DNA of 64,000 nucleotides from Eretmocerus hayati. Its lineage: Eukaryota > Arthropoda > Insecta > Hymenoptera > Aphelinidae. A program made the position numbers and the translations under genes. Of this stretch, positions 1 through 12,516 are shown in pieces (positions within the stretch are counted from its first letter, which is position 1; every line of letters starts with the position of its first letter). The notes beneath the pieces were generated by a model that saw only the letters and a program-made list of their open reading frames with translations, did no database searches and had not been told where the DNA came from. Location: contig CM056741.1 in the NCBI GenBank assembly GCA_029851415.1, positions 64,718,282-64,782,281 on the forward strand. Reading direction: 5' to 3'.

Positions 1-210
1 ACTGTTGCGGAAAGGTCTATTTCCTCTTTCAAGAGTATCGTAATCCCATGGAAGTGTCCCAAGATGATGAATTTCGGGATCTGTCGCTAAATTGAGCTGT
101 AATCCCTCAAAAACGGAATTTAGCAATACATCCCGAAATTGATCATCTTGAGACACTTCCATGGGATTACGATACTCTTAGAGAAAAGAATAGACCCTTT
201 TCACAATAGT
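1..210. repeat. Inverted-repeat (MITE-like) element, perhaps cut by the window edge
   Basis: Bases 1-85 and 127-210 are imperfect inverted copies. Each carries the motif AGTATCGTAATCCCATGGAA (plus sense on the left, and CCATGGGATTACGATACTCT on the right), with an A/T-rich loop between. No ORF of interest lies within. It may continue left of position 1. It lies about 800 bases downstream of the 1008-1097 exon on the gene's strand, so probably in an intron. Confidence 0.7.
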
Positions 211-1007
211 TGTTACCGAATTTCAACAATAATTTGGTTTTTTGAATTTTTTTCACTGGAAAATTTTTTTAGCGCTTTCCACGAGTTTTTAGCGTCTACC
301 GAAGCAGAAGCATCATGTTTGGCATCGTTCAAAGTACTCTCAAAAAAATTTTCAAAGAGATACAAATTTATCTTTTTGAGTGATTGCATTTTTTCATTTT
401 TCATCAAATTTTCGCTTTTTGAGACTCCATGCGAAATTTTGAGCACCATAGGATTATATTCTGATAAGGTACGTCGTGTTTGATTTTCCCCACCAAGCCC
501 CGTCTCAAAAGACCCATTAGGAGCAAAGTTGTGGAGCTTTTAACAATTTCAGAGTGCCAACCTCAATTTTCGGCTCCAAACTGGAAATTCGCATAGCTCC
601 GATGCAAAGTCGATCTGGGCTAAACAAAAAAACCACGTGTCACCTGATTCTAGCTCTAGAATCACATACTTCATCGCAGAGGGAATCTAATTTTTTTACC
701 TTACTTCATTGGACGGTCCTAACTGGAATCACCCTATAAAAAATGCACAGGTGATAAAATTCGCATTTTATAGAATCATGTACGCTGGTTCAAGTTTGAT
801 TTTCGCGTAAAATTGAGTTATGAATTTTTTTCAATGAATCAATAAAGGATGATGCGAGAACCGCAAGTAGATTTGACTCGACGATCTGGACAATGTTTTC
901 AATTGTTTTCCAAAAACGGAGTTCGCCAGCAATAGGAAATAATTCGAGTCATGGTCATAATTATACAAATCGTAAATATCATGAGTGAGAAAGAAGTACA
1001 GTCTTAC

Positions 1008-1097
1008 CAATTGTTTGATTGAAACACCAGTGGCGATGACTTCTTTGTTTGATTTTTCTTGCTCTACGCGATTTGTTTCTGATACATAAGTTTGCGT
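1008..1097 (-). CDS. Internal exon of the same unrecognised gene; gene continues past the left edge
   Basis: The minus strand shows TTTTTCATGTAG, 30 open codons and a GTAAGA donor at 1002-1007, phase 0 at both ends. The segment starts TQTYVSETNR and ends GVSIKQL. I found no later exon or stop between 1 and 1001, so the 3' part of the gene should lie outside the window. Because every supported exon is a multiple of three and phase 0, the splice order 17168>2474>1797>1008 stays in frame. Confidence 0.66.
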
Positions 1098-1796
1098 CTA
1101 CATGAAAAATGTTATGAGTTAATGAAAGATTAAACAATTCGATAAGATACAGAATAAATGAACTTCAAAAGTGAACGATTCTGCAAAGTACAATGAGTGT
1201 CAAAATAGTCAACACAGCTTTTTCAAACGTAGTTCACGAATTTTAGTCGATTGTACTCGAGATATTGAGTTTCTTGTAGGGCTGAAAATATTGTTTCGAC
1301 GTCTTTCTTTCCTATATAGCTTGTGATTTTTTTAGCTCGGAACTGAATTATAAATAACACTCGGCTCGAGAATGCGTTCTCGTTCTCAAGTTAATTTTAT
1401 CATTCTGAAGTCAATGAACTCTTACATTACATCAATGAATGACTCCGCCTACATGATCAGAGTAAATCACAAATATAGAAAATCATTCAAGGCTTAAAAT
1501 TATCACACAATAGTTAACAATATTGATGCGGTTGCGGAAATTTGTCAATGAATTTCCTATGAGGTGTTACGATGACCACAAGCTGTAAGTATGTTATATA
1601 GATGAATTTTGGGATCAGATATCAAAGTAAGTTGGAAAATTCACCGGTTTATGGATAACCGATCACTTTTAATCATAATTTTATAACTCGAGTAAATCAT
1701 AACTTCAAATGAGCACAACAATCAGTAACTTGACATGCAAAATTGATCGGACAAATGAAGTAATATACACAGCGTAGCGAGCGAGATGAAACTTAC

Positions 1797-1919
1797 CAGT
1801 GACTTGACGTTGACGTTCGATAGATCGTCCTCACCGGAGATTTCGATCATCTCCGTTGACGTCTGACGTGAACTAGTGTGCATGCTTTCCTTCGTCTCTT
1901 TCGATTTTATTTTCTTCTT
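1797..1919 (-). CDS. Internal exon of the same unrecognised gene
   Basis: The minus strand shows TTTATAG, 41 open codons and a GTAAGT donor at 1791-1796, again phase 0 at both ends. The segment starts with a basic stretch (KKKIKSKETK) and turns acidic and Ser/Thr-rich (residues about 14-33, containing ISGEDD). The similar flavour, same phase and consistent strand with its neighbours support it as a real exon. No domain is recognised. Confidence 0.7.
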
Positions 1920-2473
1920 CTATAAAGCGAAACGTTAAGAAAAGAAGAGTAGCGAGTGCTTATTTTCGATCATGCTTCGAAATTTAATAACAGAGCATTG
2001 CTTTTCGTTAATAGAGTGAAAATTTTGGTCCAAGACAGATTGATGCAGCTTGGGTAATGAAAATTATTGGGTTTCGGTGGATTTCTCTGTCACAGAATGA
2101 TTTCATCATCTGATCATAAAGTGTCTTTCGAAAGTGTATTTTGAAGAATTCTGGATCAAAGTTCGATTCATTATCCACCTCTCGGCATTTATTGCCTCCG
2201 TAAAGAGACCCAATATTTTTCATTTGATAAAAATGTCAAGCATAAATGAAAAAAGTTGCTAATTAGATGAGATAAGAGTATTATAAATCGAACATAGATG
2301 AGAGAAAACGATATTCAAATTCGCATGAAAATTGAAAATAGAAAACGAGTCTCACAAATAGCAATTATGGTAGACGAGCAAGCATACTCAGTGAGAGTTT
2401 GGATAATACCTTCTGTAAATCCGAGTTGAGAATGGCGTGATCATTCTAACGTAGTTGAACGTCGATTACTTAC

Positions 2474-2644
2474 CACGGAAATATTTTCCTTTTCGAGTTC
2501 GCTCTTCTTGCTTTTCTTAGTTTTCTTGGTTTTGGTATGATTTGGCGAAACATCGCTTCCCGGGCTGCCTTCTATCTTCTTCTTCTTTTTCGTTGTTGTG
2601 CTGACTACTGAACTCGATGTGATGACCTCCTCACGGCTCTCAGT
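2474..2644 (-). CDS. Internal Lys-rich exon of the same unrecognised gene
   Basis: On the minus strand a TTTGTAG acceptor is followed by 57 open codons and a GTAAGT donor (2468-2473). The exon is phase 0 at both ends, so it joins in frame to the 17168-18709 exon and to the next one at 1797-1919. The encoded segment begins TESREEV, has a run of five lysines near residue 19, then a Ser/Pro/Gly patch and a second Lys-rich patch. This is typical of a disordered basic region. Symmetric phase-0 exons can be skipped without a frameshift, so alternative splicing is likely, but the sequence alone does not show it. Confidence 0.72.
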
Positions 2645-3711
2645 CTACAAATCAAAAAACAAGATTCTGGTCATAAGTGTGTACCTTTGCTTGTAAGTTC
2701 TTGACTAAATTAAGAAGTATTTTTCGAAAAATGTGACTTTTCAAAACTACGTCTAGTTCCAGTATCGTCACATTTGTATATATGCAGGTGATAGTGGATC
2801 TTTTTCCCCGTTATAAGAGTGAAATGGATTCCATTCATAAACATAGCTGGCCATAATTATGGATAAAATCGTCATTTATTTCTCATTTACAAGCGTTTAT
2901 AGATTACGCACGCGCGCGTCACGAACGGTCAATCGGTGTAAAACTTGGTATCAACTCCTAAGAGAGTGAGAAAGAGACTTCCCCTTCCGATATACATATC
3001 CTCTTTTTCTCAACTTTCGAATGTCGTCTGGACTGAGTGCCCTCTTTCTCTACTAGCAAATACATGAATTGTAACAGTTTTTCGATATGATGTCTCGTTT
3101 CAGTGCGTATGTGCGACGTTTCTCGCTAATAAGGTTGTATAGATGGAACGATTTGATAGATTTATTCGTAAAGTATAGGCATTTTCGCGAGACATACATT
3201 CAATTTGATGGATTCTTGGGCATTCAAGTGTATAAAATGACTGATTCCAAGAAACACGATACCAATTCAAGTTAATATCAGGTCGAGTAAATGGCACGAT
3301 AATGAAGACTTTTGAGTCTTAGAGACTGGTAAATGTTGGCTTACGTGGATGTAGGAATAAGTAGTTCATCGATGATATTGATGCATTAACCTAGTCGGGT
3401 TTTGTCGGAAATATTTTCTACGAATGCCAATTCTAGGTTTGCTACTTTCTCATGTGTGAATTTTTTGAGAAGAACCTGTGACTGATTTGACTAAAACATA
3501 GATAATTGGCATGCGACAGAATAGTTTTTCATTTCGGTCATGTGGTATTACCCCATCTGGCCCAAAAAGCAATCATACAGAGCAATAAATATACATACTA
3601 CGAGATCTCAGAGAGTAAGTAAAGCTCATCAAAGTGATAAATGTGAAACATCTCACTAATTTGCACGTGGAAAGAAAGACCTGAATGCGCAAAAATTACA
3701 CCAGTGAGATA

Positions 3712-4643
3712 CACTACCGGTCAAAAGTTTAAGCTCGCCCAAAATTTTTTTTTTTTAATTTTGTGAGTTGAACTTCTCGGCTCTACTTGACCGTAGAGGA
3801 CTCTTCTAGAGCTCATTTTGAAGGGTTTTTCACGTACTTTGAGATGGCATTATTCATTTTTATCCTCACGGATCGGGATCTTTCCAATTTGAGCTTGAAA
3901 AAGTGACGATTTAGACGATTTTTGAGAGTTTCTTTTGGCTCGTACCAATTCGAGCCACATGAATGTTTTAATATAAGAGTTGTGAGATACAAAAGTACAA
4001 GTTTAGAGCTTCAAAATCCGTTCTTGAACGTCCCTCTACGCCACTTCCAGTCCGAGCTATGACATTTTCTCTGAGGCTCGCTCTGAGGGAAGATTTTTCG
4101 CAAAAACTAGCACCTGCATGCAAAAATGACGAGAGAATTCACTTTTTGGGGCATATTTCAAAAGTTTCTCGTTTTCTTGATCAAGATATCGGTGATATAT
4201 AACAGAAATGATGATTATGCTTCATAAAAAATGAATCCCTGTGTCTCTCTCGAATTGCCATGTTATTTTTTGCGAGAAATCTCCCCTCAGAAAAAATACC
4301 ATGGCTCAGACTGGAACTGGCGTAGAGGGACGTTCAAGAACGGATTTTGAAGCTCTAAACTTTTTGGTTCTCACAACTCCCATATTGAGACATTTATGTG
4401 GCTCAAATTGGCACGAGCCTAAAGATTCTCTCAAAAATCGTCGAAATTGAAACTTTTCCAAGCTCAAATTGGAAAGATCCCGATCCGTGCGGATGAAAAT
4501 GAATAATGCCATCTTAGAGTACGCAAAAAAAACCTTCAAAATGAGCTCCGGAATGGTCCTCAACGGTCAAATAGAGCCGTGTAGTTCAACTCACAGAACT
4601 AAAAAAAAATTTTTGGGTGAGCTTAAACTTTTGACCGGTAGTG
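3712..4643. mobile_element. Tc1/mariner-like non-autonomous element with long inverted arms
   Basis: The element starts CACTACCGGTCAAAAGTTTA and ends with its inverse complement, flanked on both sides by TA (3710-3711 and 4644-4645), the target duplication of Tc1/mariner transposons. Inversion extends inward for roughly 400 bases per arm with small indels, leaving a short loop near 4110-4230. No transposase frame is present, so it must have been moved in trans. It lies in the first intron of the unrecognised gene, directly beside the LINE fragment. Confidence 0.85.
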
Positions 4644-4659
4644 TAGAAATATTATAAAT

Positions 4660-6145
4660 ATTCAGGATTACATAATGCTGCCACATTGGTGATCGACTGG
4701 AGAACGAATCAAAGAAGGTAGGAAGAAAGTGTGTAGAATGCAAAAAATGACGTGAACAAAAAGTAAGTAAATCGCTTGTGAGGCCTATTTGCAGTAGACA
4801 AAGTGCCATGTAAATCAGTAAGCCTTCAGTCATATCTCGAGTTAACCAGTCTTTTTCCTCTTCTTCCAGAAGTTTGTTGAAGAGAGCTGATTTGAACCAT
4901 TAGATGTTTTATTGTCCAAATGGGATTTGAGGTAGTAGATTAAAAAGTTCCGATGCTTGATGGCGGACCGACTTTCTGAGGGATCCGGTTCTGGCGGTAG
5001 ATGGAAGGAAAGGTTTGCCAGTGTTTCTCTCGGAACGTCTATCGAATATCAGGGTTCTCAGATACAAGGGAGAAGTGTCTAGTAATGTAGTTCGGTTTTT
5101 GAATTGAGATAGTAGAGAAAGCTAGCGGGCCGAGAAGAAATTGTTTCCTTCTAGATGTGGCCTAGTGCAATCCGATGTGGGGTTACATGAGCTCGATAGG
5201 GGATATTACCAATGAAGAGAAGTACGCGGAAGTTCAAGGCTGTCTCAAGTCGCAGGTTATCTCCTGTCCCTTCGTCGTTGTATACTATGCATTCATAATC
5301 GGAACTTGGGAAAATCAGAGACTCAATTAAGTTCTTACGATGATCATGTGTGATGAAAAGTTTACAAAATTTGAGTGATTTGAGTAGCATTTACTTGAGA
5401 TTTCCACGTCAAGTCAGGAATCATAAGCAAGCATAGTTTTTCCCATTGCTCTATGTACAGGAGCTCAAAGTTCCCAATCGTGATTTCAGGTAGTATTGAC
5501 AGGCTTATTTTGCGGAGGTATGCAGCATTTCCAAGGGTCATAACGATGGATTTATCAAGGTTTAGTGTGAAATAACGCTCATGAGCCCAATTCGTCACTA
5601 CCCACAGCGCATCTTGGGAGAGTTTCTAGATTTTATCCAAGAGACAGTTTGGGAAACAGTGCAAGTAGATCTGCGTACTATCAGCATAGATCGGATATCG
5701 GGTGAATTTGAAAGCTAAGGGAAGGTTTTCAATGTAGATTGCGAGTAGAAGTGGTCCTAGGAGGACACTGCCTTGGGGTACACCTCAGGTAACTAAATGC
5801 TAAATACCCTCTACCTTTACTACTACTAATTGCAAATGATTGTACAGGTAAATCATGAACAGTCGAACTGTTTTGTCCGAGCATTTGAATTTTCTCAGTT
5901 TATCTAAAGGAGTATGATGAAGTGCTTTAGAAAAATCAAATAGTATCAAGAGTGATTATTTTCTTCCATCGATGGCTCTACGGACGTCTTCTGTGAGCCT
6001 GAGCAGGGCTGTCGTTGTACTGTGCCTACGCCGAAAGGCAGCTTGCCTGTCATTGAGGAGGTTGTTCTTCTCTAAATGGCTGACAAGTTGCTGATGCGGC
6101 ATTCTCGCAGAAAGTTTGGACAATTCTTAGGTCGTTAGTGATGGG
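4660..6145 (-). mobile_element. 5'-truncated, decayed non-LTR retrotransposon (LINE) reverse transcriptase
   Basis: Reading the minus strand through several frames gives the usual order of a Jockey/CR1-type reverse transcriptase. First comes a QAAFRRRHSTTTALLRLTED segment near 6040, then FDFSKA near 5935, a VPQGS-like box near 5780 and the catalytic-area remnant [10 protein letters not shown] near 5670. NWAHERYFTLNLDKS (near 5580), LTWKSQVN and the C-terminal part follow down to about 4700. Stops and frameshifts break it, and the usual YADD is YADS here, so it is inactive. The 5' side stops abruptly at the foldback element that begins at 6146, and the 3' side abuts the Tc1-like element. Confidence 0.8.
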
Positions 6146-8095
6146 TTCCACGCCAAAGCGACCTACCGAAAGGGGTCATCTCTTGGATTATTTTTTAACC
6201 TTATTTATTCGATTCTATAGCCTAAAATAGGAACTTTGGACCACCTATGGGGTCCGAAAAAAATTTCTCCTCTCCATTGCACGCACATCCGTAAACAGAC
6301 CGAAAATTCATCATGTAGAAATCGATGCTCTTTTCTCCACTAAAATTAGAATATCTCGAGTTCTTTGGCAGCTATCTATATGCGGTTTACGGCATCTGAA
6401 AGAGCGTCAAAAAACCTATCGAAAACATCGTTGCAAGATTTTTCTGATGCTTTGGAGGCCTCCTAGAGGTAAAAAAGTGTTTTTCACTACAACGTTAATT
6501 CCTCAAAAAGCCATTTTTTTTATTTTTTGAAAATCAGATATTTGATGTAAAATTTTGCGTTCTTTCGAAAAAAATGGGTTTCAGAGGAGTTTGGGGCGAT
6601 CCAAGTGACTTATGAGCCATTTTTTGAAGATTTGATTTGTTCGGTTTCAGAAAAAGGCGATTTTCAGCGCATGCGCACAAACGTAGACTTTTGGCGCTAC
6701 TTTCAATGGAGAGCTGACAAAATTTCCTACAAAATGACTACCCGCAAAGTTGAAATTCATGCATTGGAACGGGATCTGCAACGATTAATGATATCGAATC
6801 AAAATCACATGAAAACTCAGTACATTAACGCCTTCGTGGCGCCTGCTGAGATGACACACTTGCGAAATCTTCTCGGGACTCAATTTTGAGTGCGAAATTG
6901 ACCTGAAAAAAATTCGGACCACATGGTTTCAACGTAAAATTGTATGAACTTTCAAAATATGCGATGAAAAACCCCGTTTGAGGCGAACCCGAGGTGCTAC
7001 ATTCAATTTTTCGCAATTTTGAATGTGAAAAATCGTATTTTTTGGCAAGAAATTGAATGTAGCACCTCGGGTTCGCCTCGAACGGGGTTTTTCATCGCAT
7101 ATTTTGAAAGTTCATACAATTTTACGTTGAAACCATGTGGTCCGAATTTTTTTCAGGTCAATTTCGCACTCAAAATTGAGTCCCGAGAAGATTTCGCAAG
7201 TGTGTCATCTCAGCAAGCGCCACAAAGGCGTTAATGGGCTGAATTTTCATGTGATTTCGATCCGATATAATTAATCGTTGCAGATCCCGTTTCACTGCAT
7301 GAATTTCAATCAACTTTGCAGGCGGTCATTTTATAGGAAATTTTGTCAGCTTTCCATTGAAAGTAGCGCCGAAAGTCTACGTTTGTGCGCATGCGTAGAA
7401 AATTGCCTTTTTCTGAAACCGAAAAAATCAAATCTTCAAAAAATGGCTCATAAGTCACTTGGATCGCCCCAAACTTCTCTGAAACCCATTTCTTTCGAAA
7501 GAACGCAGAATTTTACCTCAAATATTTGATTTTCGAAAAATAAAAAAAAATGGTTTTTCGCAATTTTCCGATGTTTGGGTGCCTACAAAATTGCGAAAAA
7601 TAACTTTCGCGCCTCGCACATGAGGTTCCCCGCTTCCGAGCGATCATTTCAACCCTCGCCTCCGGCTCGGGCAGGAACCCGATCGCTCAGAAGCGAGCTA
7701 CAACCTCATGAACTCGGTGCGAAATATACTATTTTGAGGAATTAACGTTTTAGTGAGAAACACTTTTTTGACTTCAGGAGGCCCCCGAATCACAGAGAAG
7801 CAATTTCCAACAACGTTTTCGATAGGTTTTTTGATGCCCTTTCAGATGTCGCAACCCGCAAATCGATAGCTATTCAAAATCTCGAAATATTCCCATTTTC
7901 GTGAATAAAAAAGCATCGATTTTTACATGATGAATTTTCGGTCTGTTTACGGATGTGCGTGCAATGGAGAGGAGAAATTATTTTTGGACCCCATAGGTGG
8001 TCCGAAGTTCCTATTTTGGGCCATAGAATTGAATGTAAAAGGTTAAAAAAGAATCTGAGAGATGACCCCTTTCCGTAGATCGCTTTGGCGTGGAA
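6146..8095. mobile_element. Long foldback transposon (about 1.95 kb), family A
   Basis: Terminal repeats begin TTCCACGCCAAAGCG and end in the complement. Inversion continues almost to the centre: left arm about 6146-6985, right arm about 7080-8095, with an inner hairpin whose two sides (6981-7010 and 7056-7083) are also inverted. The arms encode the same nonsense peptide on opposite strands, which follows from the palindrome and not from coding function. No transposase is present. The right arm is longer because of a roughly 175-base insertion (about 7557-7732). It separates the LINE fragment from sequence to its right. Confidence 0.85.
7557..7732. mobile_element. Small inverted-repeat element nested in the right arm of foldback A
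   Basis: The left arm of foldback A goes directly from the T-rich run to GGAATTAACGTTG, while the right arm carries about 175 extra bases at that point. The extra sequence contains two inverted pairs: CGCAATTTT (7559-7567) with AAAATTGCG (about 7589-7597), and GAGGTTCCCCGCTTCCGAGC (7622-7641) with GCTCAGAAGCGAGCTACAACCTC. It is G/C-richer than the host element. The arm comparison dates it after formation of the palindrome. Confidence 0.6.
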
Positions 8096-11000
8096 TTCAT
8101 CTAGTAGAAAGTACAATAGATACATGCATGGGTCATCGAAATATGGGGATGATCTTTGTCATGGTCAATGTAAGTTCCAAGATTTTCCGCAGTTGCACAC
8201 GCACTTTAGTCGCAATATATAACTGCCTCAACATTTTTTCCACGCGCCCTTCATGCAGCCAGAGTACTCAATTTTACGGTAGTGTGCATGCGAGTAAAAA
8301 GAAAATAAGTAGAAAAATCTTCCGCTCAGAGTTGTTTGAAAAATCTGTTTTGAAGTTGTTACGGAGGAACACTCTCGCAGATATTTCACGAGCACAGATG
8401 ATTTCATATCCGTCATGAAATGCAATTTGAAGGAATTTGCGGATTCCTTTGCTACTAATAGGCTACAGAACGACAATCACTAGTTTTTCACATTTATGTG
8501 GCTGAAAATTGCTTACGAATCGCTTCGGATGAGTCTAAGTGAATCGAAATCAACGATTTGTGTTTGCATGTTGGGGGGAAAAAAATGGGAAAGAATCTAC
8601 CCAAAAGTTGGCCGTCTGTAAATAGTGGTGTCCACCTTCATCCTAGAGAGCGAAGTTCATTTTGAGGAGATATCTCTGAGGGATTTAGGCTTGTTCGCGA
8701 TACCGCAATCTCACTCACATCTTAGGTGAATTCTCCATATTGCTATAGAATGAACGGATTTGATCCTAAGGTCGCGAATCTCTAGATCAAAGTGAACTGT
8801 CAGGGTCAGTATTAGACATTTTTTTCGAAATTCTTCTGAAATCGGGTACCCAATAACCAACTGTTTTTCTCGTTTTGCACGTAGAGTTATGACTGTGTGG
8901 TGGTCCTATTTAATGATATAGTTTATGAAATATTATCAATAGATCCACAATCACCATCATTTACTCGAAATCAACATGCTACATTGAATATTCAACGAAT
9001 GATACTTCATTGAAAACAATCGCTTCCACGTACAATGATGAGGGGTATACATATATATCTTCTCCCTATTCGAAAGAACCAATCTCTTTCTTGATTCTGT
9101 GATTGCCTTATGTTTGCGGATGTCAGGAATTTCAAGATTCTCTTGTGAACTATTTTGATCTCGAGACGTGACACTTATGTGACAAGTTTCTAATAGTTTA
9201 GCCACTCTTCACGGTGTTAATACTTTCGGCTTCGTTGATACTTGAGTTTCTCTCAATTTTATGTGATGTAGCGGAACATCGGGAAAGTGAATAATTTTGA
9301 GGCCTTAAGGTGAGTCGAAGAAATAATCGACATGAAGTGTATGAAAGTAGTGCGAGTGCCACAAATGATTTCTTGCAGTGAGAAAAGTCAAGAAAAATGA
9401 AGAATCCAAGAAATAATGTTTTATATGTGCCGCAAATTGTGAAAGGATTTGAGATGACCTCAAATATCAAAGTGTATATAAGAGATCGGTGTTTTAGAGA
9501 TGCAAAGAGGGACATAGAAAACAGTTTAGATGGTTCTCAAGTTTAAGTATTGATAAAGACCCTTTTTCAGACCGAGAATTTTTCATTGGCATCCAATTTG
9601 ATGAGAGAGTCATCGCTGAATCTTCTAAATATCGAAACCAATATCACGAAAATTCTTTACATCAGAAATTCGAGTTTCAACTCTTGCATCATCAGGGAGT
9701 TGGGAATGATCGTCCTTGGAGGAAAGTTCCAAATTTCATCAAGACAAATCTCAAAAGTTGCCAAAATTCGCCATCATTCAGTGTATCACGTTTCCCTTGT
9801 TACGCGCTCGATTATACGTTATGTCTGTCTGTAATCCACCATAGAATAATTCGTCGGACAAGGATTGTTTGAAGGTTTTGAGTAAATCCGAAGGTATAAA
9901 AGAGAGAAACTCTTTTCCATATAGAAAATTTAATTATGGTTCGATAATATTGATTGTAGATATCATCACTCAACATCTTTGACCATGAAATGGTCATGAA
10001 AATCCGATACATTGTCACTAATTGGATTGATTCTTTTGAAGTTGCTTACTTCTCTCGCTGTTTAGAATATTTGTGAATGATGTGGCGAGCAACATTCCTT
10101 TCTTGGCATCGGCCGACGGCCGAGACGTTTCAAATGGTCTTAGCCGCATCCTTGTTCAGGGCACTAAAAAGAACTAAATTGGCATCGACTTGGAGTGAAG
10201 ATGTCAATTGTTACACATTATAATGCAGGAGCATAGCACTTTGTTTCAACTTTTCCTGACTGTTCTTCTTCTATATGAGAACGAAGCAGTATTGTGTAGG
10301 TTGCAATTTGATAAAATGTATGGCTGATTGCCTCTTGCCGTACATAAGTGGCGCAATCGATAATGATGATGATCTTACATTATCGTCTGACAAACTTTCC
10401 ATCAAATCAACATACTCGTCGATACAAGATAATCGGAATTTTTCTGAGATTCGAGCACGCCAAAGAAATAAGCTCTTACCACTCACGCATTTTGAAAACA
10501 ATCAATTTCCATGTAATTTGACAGACACTTGATCACTTCAATCATCAGAGTGTCAGTCATACGACTGATGCATATCATCGCAGTTACCTTAATTTTTTTC
10601 ATGAATTCAACGTAATCTTCGCAGACACAACACATAGCTGTGAGTCTATTGTCATTATTTAAGTTGAGATGAAACGAAAGTAATGCTTGTGTAATGTGCG
10701 ATCACAAGCCTTTCGGTTGCAGCTTGGTGCGCTCATTCATTCATGTTCATTTACACGTCCGTTCACACGGTCTGCTCCCATTATAGACTGCGTTAATTTC
10801 AGAATGGGATTCTTATGAATACGACTAATCTAGAGTCCTAAAAGGTGGAAAAATTGAGAACGGAATTGTTTTCTGATATTCTATTTTCGATAAAAGCGTC
10901 TCTGAATAAGTGCTGTAGAGATCTTGGCTACATGTGAATTTGCTTTGCAAAATGGGATGAGTTTTCTAAGCATTTTGAGCGAGCCCCATCTCGGAATAGA

Positions 11001-11186
11001 CTGTAGACCATATCAGAGCTAGCATTGAAATCGCAAAAAGTGGAGATCAGCTGTTGATTCAGCTTCCTTAATGTATAGGTGTCAAATATTCTCCATGATG
11101 CATGTAAAATAGCTGAGCTATTCTGCACACAATACGATACATGAGCGAGTCGTCGTGAGCACTAATCGCATTTTTGTCGTGTCAAA

Positions 11187-12320
11187 TCAAAAGAAAAGTC
11201 TTGCTAGAGGAGAAAGATGAGGGGGAGGAGGCGGTGAAAGAGGAGGATAAGGATATAAGGAAGGGGACGGAGGAGAAGGATCGAGAGAGCCGGCGCGAGG
11301 CGAACGTCTCATGTGTGTAAGTGTGCATGGACACATGTGGAAAAGACCATACGTGCAAACGAGTTCAACGGATCCGGTGCACCAAGCTCGGCGTCGGCGG
11401 CTGACCTTGTGTAGGGCCCCAAGAGCTAGCTCGTATATGACTGCGGAACGAAAGGCCCACACAAGTGGCCATACCGATTAATAATATTAGCATCTCAGCC
11501 GACGTCGTCTTCTGCTTCTTGCGCTGACTGACAACATCTACGTCAAGAAAACGAGCCGATGCAGACCAGTTAGTGAACGGGAAACTTTTGGGCCTTATGA
11601 AGCAAAAAGTCACACTAACTTCTTATCACACGTCCATGTTGAAATACACTCGACTATAGGGCTCAGGTCTATAATCGGGCTCAGTCCTGACGATCGTGCT
11701 ATAGCGGTGTGCAGAGTGGGTGGGCCTCACCGCGATGGGCCCGACGGTCTCGACGTTCGCGTGCCAACTTGCCTATCACATACTCATCCTGGTGACGCAT
11801 CAGCTGCTACTGGGGCCGCGACTCTTGCAACTCCGGTAGCGGCTACCGTCAGGGCCGATTGGGCCCATTTTAGTGACCGCGGGCCTTATGCACTTTACAA
11901 ACGAGCACTGCACGGTTGCGCGGGGTCAGGTCAACGAAATCAAGGTGCGAGAGAGTCCGATCGGTGCGCGACCGGGACCACTACTAACTCTGTCGGCCTT
12001 GAGGCGATTAAATGGGCTGGTATATAACGCACACATGCGGGATTGGGCCCACTGTATGAGGTGAACGGGAAGCCTCGGCGTTCGGCAGGACTCTTCTCCT
12101 TGTGTGTGCCTCGATCCCTCCCTCTCGTCTTCGCCTCCTTCCGTCGTTGTGTCCCTCCACCTCAAACTCTATCTTCCTCTCTTTCTATCGTATTATTCTT
12201 CCTCGCAACCGGCCGGCGAAGGAGGCAAAGGAGTCCTTCTCGCGCGCTAGGGAAAACCCGTTCGCCACCGCGCGGCTCTGCCCCTCGCCCATATGTATAT
12301 GTACAAGTGTAAAGTGTACT
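11187..12320. other. G/C- and CpG-rich island in the first intron of the unrecognised gene
   Basis: The sequence switches from A/T-rich to visibly G/C-rich. It has a polypurine stretch (11208-11290) and many CpG and GGGCC motifs between 11640 and 12060. Frames open here are low-complexity Arg/Pro strings on both strands, so I do not call a protein. An internal promoter or enhancer is the likeliest use; a candidate first exon lies just to its right. Confidence 0.4.
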
Positions 12321-12516
12321 CACACTGGGAATATGTGATATTGTAGTACATAGATTGGTTCAGCTTGGCTATCTGTGCAGAGTGCTGATGAGAAAGTGTG
12401 CGAGACGTATTAACCTGGTATGGGTGAGTGTATTGTAAAGTAAAGTATGAGGAGGAAGCGTAAAGGGTGTAAGTATGGCTGTAGCACACCCAAGTATTAC
12501 CCATACGTTGACTTAC

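Noticed and set aside
6825..7234. Same peptide encoded on opposite strands (6825-7016 minus, 7019-7234 plus)
   Set aside because: It is the two arms of foldback A reading the same sequence in mirror image. No start context, no known domain.
11187..11462. Pro/Ser-rich minus frame
   Set aside because: Translation of a polypurine tract; low complexity.
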